Positions 37,401 to 45,575 of a DNA stretch of 64,000 nt are shown here, in pieces (the first letter of the stretch is position 1; each line of letters starts with the position of its first letter). The notes beneath the pieces were generated by a model. It searched no databases, was not told where the DNA came from, and was given only the letters and a program-made list of their open reading frames with translations. Location: positions 16,611 through 80,610 of the forward strand of contig JAGHZW010000235.1 of NCBI GenBank assembly GCA_017745195.1, read 5' to 3'. Source of the stretch: Pseudoxanthomonas sp. (GTDB lineage Bacteria > Pseudomonadota > Gammaproteobacteria > Xanthomonadales > Xanthomonadaceae). The translations under genes were made by a program, and so were the position numbers.

Positions 37401-38085
37401 GGAGAAGGAGTACGGGCCGCGGCAGATGCGCCGCTTCCTGCGCTACGAGCTGGACAGCTACCTGCGCAGCCGCGCGGCCGAACGGGTCGAGGAACTGCCG
37501 CTGGCCCTCAACGAGAACCAGCAGTACATCCACTACAACAAGGGCTCGGTGGTGTTCTACGCGCTGCGCGACGCGATCGGCGAGCAGCAGCTCAACGCGG
37601 TGCTGGCCGAGTTCGCAAAGCAGTGGGGCTTCAAGGGTCCGCCCTACCCGACCACCCGCGACTTCCTCGACCTGCTCTACGCGCGCACCGCGCCCGAACA
37701 CCATCCGTTCATCCGCGACCTGTTCGAGCGGATCGTGTTCTGGGACCACCGCGTCACCGGCGCCGACGTGCGCAAGCGCGAGGACGGCAAGTACGTGGTC
37801 ACGCTGAAGGTGCACGCGGAGAAGCTGTCCACCGACGGCAAGGGCAAAGAAACCCGGGAGCCGGTCGACGCGCTGGTCGACATCGGCGTGTTTGCGCGCC
37901 CGCCGGGCGGCACGGAAAGCGACGAGAAGGTCCTGTACCTGAAGAAGCACCGGATCACCGCCGCCGAGACCACGCTGGAACTGGTGGTGGACGAACTGCC
38001 GTACGAAGCCGGCATCGATCCGTACAACAAGCTGATCGACCGCAACTCCGGCGACAACCGCAAGAAGGCCACGCTGCAGCAGTGA
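34486..38085 (+). CDS. ABC-2 permease fused to an M1-family aminopeptidase
   Basis: A 1199-residue fusion. The first 590 residues contain two ABC-2-type membrane blocks (TMs at about 20-40, 55-80, 100-260, then 325-560) separated by an Ala-rich linker. After a final TM (LATLIASLLVFAGLGGWIFY) a periplasmic M1 metallopeptidase module begins. Its zinc motif is H937-E-A-A-H941 (HEAAHQWWAH) with E961 in LSESLAQY as the third ligand; the spacing is 19 rather than the usual 18 residues. The C-terminal 100 residues form a beta domain. With the ATPase gene just upstream it makes a complete transporter with a built-in peptidase. Related fusions occur in Xanthomonas-group and Bacteroidetes genomes. The transported or cleaved substrate is unknown. 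Confidence 0.9.
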   Translation: MLRHLLSFERRLLLRNGVFWIVMLVFALLGFGSMASDNVSFGGGVGNILRNAPAVVISLLGSFSVLAVLLTTIFVAGIALRDFEQRTAELFFATPMRKRDYLLGRFGGGLLASLAILVAAAFGLWLGSLMPWLDQARLGPTPWTAYAWAFGVLVIPNLLFLSALLFLLATLTRSMLYTYIGVIAFFVLWTVSGNLTQDLDTRWIGALLDPSGTTAVGEHIRYWSSAQYNGQLPALTGLLLGNRALWLGVAAVLLGAAFRLFRADREGLVLRRRKATASAPAAAQPGVAAAAVPLALPQVTLREGAAARWAQYRQLAAFDLRGALTGAPFLVMLVLGLLMIFSVLKFGSSMYGTELYPVTRRMLSTIEGGMSLFLIIIVTFYAGELVWRERSLRVAEATDAYALPDWIPLASKMTALTGLAVAFLLAGTLFTAGWQLAHGYTALEPLLYLKGLALTAIPFVLIAALAVFLQAVSGNKFIGYLLMIVYLVTRAAMGMLDLDHLLYRYGSTTPDPYSDMNGYGHFIGPHLLLRGYWAAFAAALLVAALLFWPRGTSLGLRDRLRQARARLRGPALATLIASLLVFAGLGGWIFYNTNVLNDYVPGDLARERTAQYEKDYRQYKDLPQPRIAAIRADVDIFPEQRRVDIRGVYRLENRTGAPIADLHLNTNPKVEIRRLEFGPHTVVKKDDINGYAIYRLATPLAPGESLDFRFELSSAPHGFPLDGGGTSVVYNGTFFNNYAALPQFGYNERAQLQDRNDRRKQGLPQLPRMNPIGDVAARGSNYLTTTGDWVDFETTVSTSGGQIALAPGYLQREWTEGGRHYYHYKSEAQLLPFFSWLSADWKVARDRWNDVAIEVYHHPTHAWNVPRMIDSAKKSLDYYSRNFAPYQFRQFRILEFPGYQSFAQAFAGTIPYSESIGFIADLRDKEDIDYVFYVTAHEAAHQWWAHQVIGANVQGATMLSESLAQYSALMVMEKEYGPRQMRRFLRYELDSYLRSRAAERVEELPLALNENQQYIHYNKGSVVFYALRDAIGEQQLNAVLAEFAKQWGFKGPPYPTTRDFLDLLYARTAPEHHPFIRDLFERIVFWDHRVTGADVRKREDGKYVVTLKVHAEKLSTDGKGKETREPVDALVDIGVFARPPGGTESDEKVLYLKKHRITAAETTLELVVDELPYEAGIDPYNKLIDRNSGDNRKKATLQQ

Positions 38086-38505
38086 TCCATCCGCCCGCGT
38101 CCCGCCTTCTGGCGGGACCACGGCTCTTCAAGGCGGCGGTGACGTGGCGGCGGCACTCCGGTGCGATGCGTACTGCCGCTCGTGTCCCCCGGCATCGGCC
38201 TTGCGGCCGCTGCCTCCTCCTTTACCTCCCGTCAGCACGCCCCGCACCGGAGCGCTTCACGATGGCTGGCGCTTCATGAAGCGAAGCTCCCAGCGTTTTT
38301 CGGCCGTCCCATTCAGCCGCACGCCGGCGGCTCGACAACGAAAGCAGGCACCTGCTGAAGGAAGCGCCGGCGACGCCTGGGAGGTCCGTCGCGATGCCTC
38401 CTGGCGGAAGGTAAAGGAGGAGGCTGCAGCTGCAAGCCGATGCCGGGGGACATGGACGCCAGAGGCATCGCAACGGACCGCCGAGCCACCTTTTCGTCCG
38501 CTGTC
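38086..38505. other. 420-base gap without a gene
   Basis: The space between the M1 fusion gene and the convergent FAD oxidoreductase gene holds no credible gene. It begins with a perfect 8-bp hairpin (38099-38118, loop TTCT) that may help terminate the upstream transcript, and most of the rest is a long imperfect inverted repeat listed separately. Confidence 0.75.
38158..38476. repeat. long imperfect inverted repeat
   Basis: The left arm (38158-38231) and right arm (38406-38476) are reverse complements over about 72 bases with roughly 11 differences, about 85% by eye. They are separated by 174 bases. The best-conserved inner and central blocks are GGTAAAGGAGGAGGC and GCCGATGCCGGGGGACA. The spacer contains a further small palindrome around GCTTCATGAAGC. 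No transposase frame is present, and no clear target-site duplication was found. It could be a MITE-like element or a transcript with a large fold. Confidence 0.8.
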
Positions 38506-40107
38506 TCAGCGCAGATCCCCGATCACCACCTGCGCCGCGTTGTGCCCCGGCGCGCCGGTCACGCCACCACCCGGATGCGCGCCAGAGCCGCACAGGTACA
38601 GCCCCGGGATCGCGCCGCGGTAGTCGGCCTGGCCCAGCATCGGCCGCGCCGAGAACAGCTGGTTCAGGCTCAGCGCACCGTGGAAGATGTCGCCGCCGAC
38701 CAGCCCGAACACCCGCTCCAGGTCCAGCGGACTGAGCACCTGCCGGCCCAGCACCGAAGCGGCGAAGCCCGGCGCGTAGCGGTCCACGGTCGCGACCATC
38801 AGGTCAGCGACCTCCTCGCGATGGTTGTCCCAGCTGCGGCCACCAGGCAGTTCGGGCGCGACGTGCTGGCAGAACAGACTGGCCACGTGCATGCCGGGCG
38901 GCGCCAGCGAATCGTCGAGCGTGGACGGAATCAGCATTTCCACGATCGGCTCGCGTGACCAGCCGTGCTCGCGTGCGTCGCGCCAGGCACGATCCATGTA
39001 GTCCAGCGAAGGCGCCAGGATGATCCCGGCGGTGAGGTGGTCGCCCTCGCCCGGCAGTACACTGAAATCCGGCAGCCGCGACAGCGCCACGTTCATGCGG
39101 AACGTGCCCGAGCCGCAGCGCCAGTTGCGCATCCGCTCGGCGGTCGCCACCGGCACCGCCGTCGCCGGCAGCAGTTGCTGGTAGAGCAGCTTCGGATTGA
39201 CGTTGGCGACCACCGCGCGTGCGCGCAGCGTTTCCCCGGCCCCGGTGACCACGCCGACCGCGCGACCACGCTCGACCAGCACCTCGCGCACGCCGGCATC
39301 GGTGCGGATCTCCGCGCCCGCCGCGGTCGCCGCGGCGGCCATCGCCCGGGTGATCGCGCCCATGCCGCCGATCGCATGGCCCCACGCGCCCTTGACGCCG
39401 TTCACCTCGCCGAACACGTGGTGCAGCAGCACGTAGGCCGAACCCGGCGCGTACGGACTGGCGTAGTTGCCGACCACGCCATCGAAACCGAACAGCGCCT
39501 TGATCGGATCGCTCTCGAACCAGCGGTCCAGGTATTCGGCCGCGGAGATCGAGAACAGGTCCAGCAGTTCCTGGCGCAGCGTCTCGTCCAGCGCATGCAG
39601 GCGCCGGCCCAGCCGCGCGCCGCGCAGCAATTCCGGCAGCGCCTTCCACCAGCCGCCGTCGGTGATGTTCGGCGGCGCCTGCAGGGCCAGCGCGCGCAAC
39701 ACATCGGCGATCGCGTCCAGCCGCGCTTCGTACGCGGGCAGCGTTCCGGCGTCGCGGCGCGAGAACTTCGCCACTTCCTCCGCGGTGCGGCCGGCACCCG
39801 TCAGCAGGTAGCCGCCATCGGGCAAGGGCAGGAAGTTGTTGCGCCGGCGCTGGACGATGCGCAGGCCGTGGCCGTGCAGGTCCAGGTCGGCGATCACCTT
39901 CGGCTGCAGCAGCGACACCGTGTACGAGGCCACCGAGTTGCGGAAACCCGGATGGAATTCCTCGGTCACCGCCGCACCGCCGACTACCCCACGGCGCTCG
40001 AGCACGGTGACCTTCAATCCGGCCCGGGCCAAGTAGGCGGCGCAGACCAGGCCGTTGTGGCCGCCGCCGATGAGCAGGACATCACGGTTTCTTGCGGGGT
40101 TTTCCAT
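38506..40107 (-). CDS. FAD-dependent oxidoreductase, phytoene desaturase/PYROXD2-like
   Basis: A 533-residue flavoprotein. The N-terminal dinucleotide fold RDVLLIGGGHNGLVCAAYLA and the following LERRGVVGGAAVTEEF bind FAD; the C-terminal FAD motif is GLYLCGSGAHPGGGVTGAPG. It belongs to the NAD(P)/FAD oxidoreductase group that includes carotenoid desaturases and eukaryotic PYROXD2. There are no carotenoid genes nearby, and resemblance is closer to PYROXD2-like proteins than to CrtI, so the substrate is unknown. The start at 40107 places the FAD motif ten residues from the N-terminus; the frame continues upstream over the divergent promoter region and is not used. There is no signal peptide. Confidence 0.87.
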   Translation of the reverse strand: MENPARNRDVLLIGGGHNGLVCAAYLARAGLKVTVLERRGVVGGAAVTEEFHPGFRNSVASYTVSLLQPKVIADLDLHGHGLRIVQRRRNNFLPLPDGGYLLTGAGRTAEEVAKFSRRDAGTLPAYEARLDAIADVLRALALQAPPNITDGGWWKALPELLRGARLGRRLHALDETLRQELLDLFSISAAEYLDRWFESDPIKALFGFDGVVGNYASPYAPGSAYVLLHHVFGEVNGVKGAWGHAIGGMGAITRAMAAAATAAGAEIRTDAGVREVLVERGRAVGVVTGAGETLRARAVVANVNPKLLYQQLLPATAVPVATAERMRNWRCGSGTFRMNVALSRLPDFSVLPGEGDHLTAGIILAPSLDYMDRAWRDAREHGWSREPIVEMLIPSTLDDSLAPPGMHVASLFCQHVAPELPGGRSWDNHREEVADLMVATVDRYAPGFAASVLGRQVLSPLDLERVFGLVGGDIFHGALSLNQLFSARPMLGQADYRGAIPGLYLCGSGAHPGGGVTGAPGHNAAQVVIGDLR

Positions 40108-40267
40108 CCGCACAGGTATACCACTGGCCCTATACTGCGCGCGCAGGGGGCCCGCGGTCGGGGATCGGCGGCATGGTCGCAACGCCACAATTCCAGGCAT
40201 CCGTCCTGGCAGCAGCCATGCCGTGCATGCGTCCGGCATGCGCGCCGCTTCTTCCGTTCCGGTGAAC

Positions 40268-41737
40268 ATGCGTTCGGCCTCCCTGGGGATGCGGCGCGGC
40301 GCGCTGGTGCTTGCCGCCGGCGTACTGGCCGCACTGCTGGGCGCACTCGGCCTCGCCGCCGTGCTGGACGATGCGGTTTACCGCGCGCTGGCCGCGCCGC
40401 GGCAGCCGCTGTCCGCACCGCCCGCGGTGGTGCTGGGGATCGATACCCGCGAACCGTGGCCGTGGTCGAACGTCCGCATCGCCGAGCTGGTCGAACGCCT
40501 GCGCAACGCCGGCGTGCGCGGGGTCGCGCTGGACCTGCCATTGCAGGCCAACCCCGGGGATCCCGCGGGCGATGCGCAGCTGGCCCGCGTCCTGCGCGAC
40601 AACCGCGTGGTACTGGGCGTGACCCTGGCGCCTCAGCCCGGTCGTCCGCCGCGCGCGCAGCTGCCGCCGATCGACTTCGCCGATGCGGCGCGGCTGGGCC
40701 ACGTGCTGCTGCCGCGCGATCGCGATGGCCGCATCCGCCAGCACCTGCCGCACCAGCTCGGCGACGACGGCGTGCGCTGGCCTTCGCTGCCGCTGGCGCT
40801 GGTCAAGCCCGGCAATGGCGGCGGCGCCCGCGACTGGAATGCCCGCGATCGCTGGCGAATCAACTACGCCGGCGACGTAGCCACGCCGCACACCCTGCGC
40901 GCGTCCGGATTCATGGCCGGGCACATCGACGTGTCCCAGCTGCAGGGCCGCTGGGTGCTGGTCGGCGTCACCGATCCGTCGCAGCAGGTGCGCGTGCCGG
41001 GGCCGCATGGCAGCCCGGCGTTGTATCCGGTCGAGCACGAAGCGCGGGCCCTGGTGGCCGTGCTCCAGGGCGACACGACGCGACCGCTGCCGCTCGCCGC
41101 CCAGGCGCTGCTGGCCCTGCTGCTGGCGGGCGGTGCGCTGGCGGCCGGCCTGGTCCGCGGCGGGCGCGACTGGCGGATGCCGCTGGCGTTGTGCGCCGGC
41201 CTGGTTGCCGCGCTGGCGCTGTCGGCCTGGCTGCTGACCCGGCAACTGTGGTTCGCGCCCGGCGGCGTGGTCGCGGTGCTGGTGATCGCGCTGCTGGCAT
41301 GGGCCACGCACGTTCTGCGCCGGGAAGTGCGCGCACGCCGACGGCTGCCCGGGCTGGCCTCGCCGGCGCGGCTGGCGACCGCCCTGGATGCCGTCCGTAC
41401 CGCCGGAACGCCGCACGTGGTGTTGCGGGTCGACACCACCGGACCCGACGCCGGGCATGACCGGGGCGATACCTGCCTGCTTGCCGGGCTGCTGCGCGAA
41501 CGCGCGCGCAGGCCCGGCGACCTGGCCGTCCACCTCGGCGCCGGACGCTTCGCCATGCTCCTGCCCGGCACGCCACCGGCGGCGGCCAACCGGCTGCTCG
41601 AAGAGATCCGCGAACAGGCCGTCGCCCGCGGCATCCCACCACCGGGCGCGCGCATGCATGCCTGCGAAGGCGATGCCTGCACCTGCGCCGGCGCGCTCGA
41701 CGCCACCACGGACGACATCGCGCAACCATCACCCTGA
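40268..41737 (+). CDS. CHASE2 sensor protein with a degenerate GGDEF-like C-terminus
   Basis: A 489-residue membrane protein. TM1 (residues about 10-30) is followed by a CHASE2 extracytoplasmic sensor (PAVVLGIDTREPWPW, NAGVRGVALDLPL, RWRINYAG, GRWVLVGVTDPSQQ). Three closely spaced TMs at about 275-350 come next, then a cytoplasmic end of about 130 residues. That end recalls the C-terminal half of a diguanylate cyclase: VHLGAGRFAMLLPGTPPAAA occupies the place of a GGDEF block, but the motif reads GAGRF and the first half of the domain is missing. It should not make c-di-GMP. The start at 40268 is preceded in frame by GTG at 40262. It is divergent from the FAD oxidoreductase, with 160 bases between. 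It may be a receptor with a lost or altered output. Confidence 0.75.
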   Translation: MRSASLGMRRGALVLAAGVLAALLGALGLAAVLDDAVYRALAAPRQPLSAPPAVVLGIDTREPWPWSNVRIAELVERLRNAGVRGVALDLPLQANPGDPAGDAQLARVLRDNRVVLGVTLAPQPGRPPRAQLPPIDFADAARLGHVLLPRDRDGRIRQHLPHQLGDDGVRWPSLPLALVKPGNGGGARDWNARDRWRINYAGDVATPHTLRASGFMAGHIDVSQLQGRWVLVGVTDPSQQVRVPGPHGSPALYPVEHEARALVAVLQGDTTRPLPLAAQALLALLLAGGALAAGLVRGGRDWRMPLALCAGLVAALALSAWLLTRQLWFAPGGVVAVLVIALLAWATHVLRREVRARRRLPGLASPARLATALDAVRTAGTPHVVLRVDTTGPDAGHDRGDTCLLAGLLRERARRPGDLAVHLGAGRFAMLLPGTPPAAANRLLEEIREQAVARGIPPPGARMHACEGDACTCAGALDATTDDIAQPSP

Positions 41738-41746
41738 GGCGACGCC

Positions 41747-43132
41747 TCACACGGCGCAGCGCATCCCCGGCCGCGCCAGCGTGACCCGCGCGCCCGAGCG
41801 CTGCGCGATCTCCCCGGCCAGCGCCTCGCGGGCGCGATCCTCGCCGTGGACCAGCACCAGCGGCGGCGCATCGCGGAAATGGCCGTACCACTCGATCAGT
41901 CCCTGCTGGTCGGTATGCGCCGACAACCCGCCGACGGTATGGATCTGCGCGTTCACCCGATGGTCCTGTCCATGGATCCGCACCCACGGCGCGCGTTCGA
42001 CCAGGCGCCTGCCCAGCGTGCCCTCGGCCTGGTAGCCGACGAACACCACGTGCGTGTCGCGCCTGCCCAGCCGGTGGCGCAGGTGGTGCAGGATGCGGCC
42101 GCCGTTGGCCATGCCCGAGCCGGCGATGACGATCGCGCCGTTCTCGATCGCGTTGATCCCCATCGACTCCTGCGTGCTCGCGGTGACATGCAGGTTCGGC
42201 AAGCGGAACGGCGAGGGGCGCTGCGCCCACACCGCCCGCGCCTGCTCGTCGAACAGCTCGTGGTGGCGGTCGTAGATGCCGACCACGCGCCCGGCCATCG
42301 GGCTGTCGAGGAAGATGCGCCAGCGTCCCAGATTCCATTCGTCCCAGTGGCGGGCGAACCAGTACAGCAGTTCCTGGCTGCGGCCGACCGCGAAGGCCGG
42401 AATCAGCACATTGCCGCGCTCGCGCCAGGCGTGCTCGAAGACGTCGCCCAGTTCGGCCACGGTGGCCAGGCGGTCGCGGTGGTTGCGGTCGCCGTAGGTC
42501 GATTCCATCAGCACCAGGTCGGCGTCCTCGATCACCGCCGGATCGCGCAGGATCGGCGTGCCCTTCGGCCCCAGGTCACCGGAGAAGACCAGCTTGCGGG
42601 TGGCCCCGCCCTCGCTGCCCCACAGCTCGACGATGCTCGAGCCGAGGATGTGGCCGGCATCGCGCAATGTGATTTCCACCCCGGGCAGGATCGTGGTGCG
42701 CACGTCGTAGTCCAGCGGGCGCAGCAGCGGCAGGACCCGCGCCACGTCCTCGCGGGTGAACAGCGGCGCCTGCGGCGGCTGCTCGGGGTCGCGGTGGCGG
42801 TTGGCGCGCTCGGCCTCGGACTCGGCCAGCGAGGCCGCGTCCTCCAGCATCACCGGCAGCAGGTCGGCGGTGGCCCGCTGCAGCCAGATCGGGCCGCTGA
42901 AGCCGCGCGCCACCAGCAATGGCACCCGGCCGACGTGGTCGATGTGGGCGTGGCTGAGCACCAGCGCGTCCAGTGCCGCCGGCTCGAACGGGAACGGGTC
43001 GGTGTTGCGCGCCTCCAGCTCGCGCCGGCCCTGCAGCATCCCGCAGTCCAGCAGGACCCTGCGTCCGGCCGCCTCGACCAGGTGCATCGACCCGGTGACC
43101 TCGCCCGCGGCGCCGTGGAATTCGACCTGCAT
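41747..43132 (-). CDS. metallo-beta-lactamase/beta-CASP nuclease (RNA exonuclease type)
   Basis: A 461-residue protein of the CPSF/YsxR-like beta-CASP group, predicted to process or degrade RNA in the cytoplasm. Zinc motifs are H61-A-H63-I-D65-H66 (SHAHIDHVGRVP), DAGHILGSS, FSGDLGPKGTP and, in the C-terminal part, GGLSAHTDQQGL. The beta-CASP insert has SGMANGGRILHHL. A run AGGGGG sits six bases before the ATG at 43132 and directly against the ATG at 43138, so I choose 43132. It is convergent with the CHASE2 gene (9-base gap) and divergent from the first M13 peptidase gene. Other members are annotated as MBL-fold hydrolases; the specific RNA target is unknown. Confidence 0.87.
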   Translation of the reverse strand: MQVEFHGAAGEVTGSMHLVEAAGRRVLLDCGMLQGRRELEARNTDPFPFEPAALDALVLSHAHIDHVGRVPLLVARGFSGPIWLQRATADLLPVMLEDAASLAESEAERANRHRDPEQPPQAPLFTREDVARVLPLLRPLDYDVRTTILPGVEITLRDAGHILGSSIVELWGSEGGATRKLVFSGDLGPKGTPILRDPAVIEDADLVLMESTYGDRNHRDRLATVAELGDVFEHAWRERGNVLIPAFAVGRSQELLYWFARHWDEWNLGRWRIFLDSPMAGRVVGIYDRHHELFDEQARAVWAQRPSPFRLPNLHVTASTQESMGINAIENGAIVIAGSGMANGGRILHHLRHRLGRRDTHVVFVGYQAEGTLGRRLVERAPWVRIHGQDHRVNAQIHTVGGLSAHTDQQGLIEWYGHFRDAPPLVLVHGEDRAREALAGEIAQRSGARVTLARPGMRCAV

Positions 43133-43274
43133 CGGCATCCCCCTGATCGGTTCAGGGACCATTGTGCGCCATGACCTCCGGCATTCCCCCTGTTCAGGCA
43201 GCCACCTTAGAGTGGCCCTACTGCCCCGTCCGGGGCCCAGATCATGCCCGTCCCCGGGCCGGAGACCGTCCCAA

Positions 43275-45374
43275 GTGAATATCCGCACGTCCCAGACCCT
43301 GCTGCTGCCGCTGGCCATTGCCGTGGCGCTGGCCGCCTGCTCCAAGAAGGAAGAGGCCGCCCCGGCCGCCACGGCCTCGAATGCTCCGGCCGCGACCGAG
43401 CTCAAGCTCGACGAGAGCACGCTGCCGGCCTACAACGCCTTCCACGTCTCCGACCTGGACACCACGCTCGACGCGTGCAGCGACTTCGGCGGCTACGTCA
43501 ACGGCAAGTGGCTGGCGGCCAACGAGATCCCCGGCGACCGCACCAGCTGGGGCGCCTTCACCATCCTGGACGAGCGCTCGGTCGCCGTGCAGCACCAGCT
43601 GGCCGAACAGGTCGCCGCGCTGCAGAACCCGACCGGCATCGAGAAGATCGTCGGCGACTTCTGGGCCACCGGCATGGACGAGGCCAAGGTCAACGCCCAG
43701 GGCCTGGAGCCGCTGAAGGCCGACCTGGCCACGATCGACGCGCTCACCGACGCTGCCTCGATCGCCCAGTACCTGCGCGACAGCGCCGCCAAGGGCGACA
43801 ACGTCCTGTTCGGCTTCGGCGCCGAAGCCGACTTCAAGAATTCGGCGGTGAACATGGCCTACGCCAGCCAGGGCGGCCTGGGCCTGCCGGACAACACCTA
43901 CTACTTCGACGCCGACAAGGCCGACAAGCTGCAGGCCTACCAGGCCCACGTGGCCAAGGTGCTGGAGCTGTCGGGCGTCGCCGCCGACGAGGCCGCCAGG
44001 CAGGCCGCCGAGGTGGTCAAGTTCGAGACCCGCCTGGCCAAGGCCTCCAAGTCCCGCGTCGAGCTGTCGCGCGACGTCTCGCTGTACTACAACCCGGTCA
44101 CCCTGGCCGAAGCTGACAAGCTGACCCCGAACTTCAGCTGGACCGAGTTCTTCAAGTCGCAGGGCGTGGCCGCGCCGGAGAAGTTCTCGCTGGCGATCCC
44201 GACCTTCCACGAGGAAGTGAGCAAGGCCTTGGCCGACACCGATCCGTCGGTGTGGAAGGCCTACCTGCGCTTCCATTCGGTCGATTCGGCCTCGCCGTAC
44301 CTGGCCGATGCCTTCGTCCAGGAAAACTACGATTTCTACGGCAAGACCCTCAACGGCCAGAAGGAAATGAAGCCGCGCTGGAAGCGCGTGCTCGGCAGCA
44401 TCGAGGACGGCGCCGGCGACGCGTTCGGCCAGCTGTACGTCAAGGTCGCGTTCTCGCCCGAGTCCAAGGCCAAGATGGAAGGCCTGGTGAAGAACCTGGC
44501 GGCCTCGCTGAAGGACCGCATCGAGCACCTGGACTGGATGAGCGCCGAGACCAAGGCCAAGGCGATCGCCAAGTGGGAAACCTTCACCCCGAAGATCGGC
44601 TACCCGGACAAGTGGCGTGACTGGACCGGCCTGGACACCGGCCGCGACAGCTACCTGGCCAACGTGCGCGCGGCCAACGAGTTCAACTACAAGTGGAACC
44701 TGGCCAAGATCGGGCAGCCGGTGGACAAGACCGAATGGGGCATGACCCCGCAGACGGTCAACGCCTACTACAACCCCCTGCAGAACGAGATCGTGTTCCC
44801 GGCCGCGATCCTGCAGCCGCCGTTCTTCGACCCCAACGCCGACGACGCGCTCAACTACGGCGGCATCGGCGCGGTGATCGGCCATGAAATGACCCACGGC
44901 TACGACGACCAGGGCAGCCGCTTCGGGCCGACCGGCAACTTCGAGAACTGGTGGACCGAGGCCGATGCCAAGGGCTTCGAAGGCCGCACCGGCAAGCTGG
45001 TGCACCAGTTCGACCAGTACAAGGTCGGCGACCAGCACGTGAACGGCAAGCTCACCCTGGGCGAGAACATCGCCGACCTGGGCGGCCTGGCCACCGCCTA
45101 CGACGCGCTGCAGAAGGCCACCGCCGGCCAGGCCGACCCGATGGTCGACGGCCTGTCGCGCGACCAGCGCTTCTTCGCCAACTGGGCCACGGTGTGGCGC
45201 ACCAAGTACACCCCGGAGAACGCCAAGGTCCGCCTGGCCACCGACCCGCACGCCCCGGCGCAGTTCCGCGCCGTCGGCGCGCCGTCGAACCTGCCGGCCT
45301 TCGCTGCGGCCTACAAGTGCGAAGCGGGCAAGCCGATGGCTACCCGCGGCGACAGCCAGGTCCTGATCTGGTAA
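43275..45374 (+). CDS. M13-family zinc metallopeptidase lipoprotein, copy 1
   Basis: A 699-residue neprilysin/PepO-type endopeptidase. The GTG start at 43275 (GGAG 10 bases upstream) gives a lipoprotein signal with lipobox LAAC followed by SKKEE and an Ala/Pro-rich linker, so the protein is anchored in a membrane facing the periplasm. The M13 N-terminal domain begins around CSDFGGYVNGKWLAANEIPG. The catalytic motifs are NAYYNPLQNEIVFPA (substrate backbone binding), VIGHEMTHGYDDQG (H537, E538, H541) and GENIADLGG (E597, D601). The C-terminus ends VLIW, as usual for the family. It degrades oligopeptides. It is followed by a near-identical second copy and a degenerate third homologue. Confidence 0.93.
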   Translation: MNIRTSQTLLLPLAIAVALAACSKKEEAAPAATASNAPAATELKLDESTLPAYNAFHVSDLDTTLDACSDFGGYVNGKWLAANEIPGDRTSWGAFTILDERSVAVQHQLAEQVAALQNPTGIEKIVGDFWATGMDEAKVNAQGLEPLKADLATIDALTDAASIAQYLRDSAAKGDNVLFGFGAEADFKNSAVNMAYASQGGLGLPDNTYYFDADKADKLQAYQAHVAKVLELSGVAADEAARQAAEVVKFETRLAKASKSRVELSRDVSLYYNPVTLAEADKLTPNFSWTEFFKSQGVAAPEKFSLAIPTFHEEVSKALADTDPSVWKAYLRFHSVDSASPYLADAFVQENYDFYGKTLNGQKEMKPRWKRVLGSIEDGAGDAFGQLYVKVAFSPESKAKMEGLVKNLAASLKDRIEHLDWMSAETKAKAIAKWETFTPKIGYPDKWRDWTGLDTGRDSYLANVRAANEFNYKWNLAKIGQPVDKTEWGMTPQTVNAYYNPLQNEIVFPAAILQPPFFDPNADDALNYGGIGAVIGHEMTHGYDDQGSRFGPTGNFENWWTEADAKGFEGRTGKLVHQFDQYKVGDQHVNGKLTLGENIADLGGLATAYDALQKATAGQADPMVDGLSRDQRFFANWATVWRTKYTPENAKVRLATDPHAPAQFRAVGAPSNLPAFAAAYKCEAGKPMATRGDSQVLIW

Positions 45375-45400
45375 TCGTCCAGGGACAGTGACGCAACACC

Positions 45401-45427
45401 ACGAGGCCCGGCATGTCCGGGCCTCGT
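45401..45427 (+). terminator. hairpin after M13 copy 1
   Basis: A perfect 11-bp stem (45401-45411 with 45417-45427) with loop CATGT but only a short T-run (GCTTTG). It may terminate weakly and let some transcription through to copy 2. Confidence 0.6.
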
Positions 45428-45575
45428 GCTTTGCGGAGGAAGGCGGCGTGGAAGGCCCGGAAGACGTCGCGGAAAGACCGGCGTCCTCCCCGCAGAAACA
45501 GTACTCTCCCCCCTTGTTTTCCACCGCCCCGTCCGGGGCACCGATCATCCCCGACCAGAGCCGGAGACCCACCCA

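Noticed and set aside
38158-38476. Insertion sequence flanked by terminal inverted repeats
   Set aside because: The spacer of 174 bases has no transposase frame and no clear target duplication was seen, so it is listed as an inverted repeat of unknown nature.
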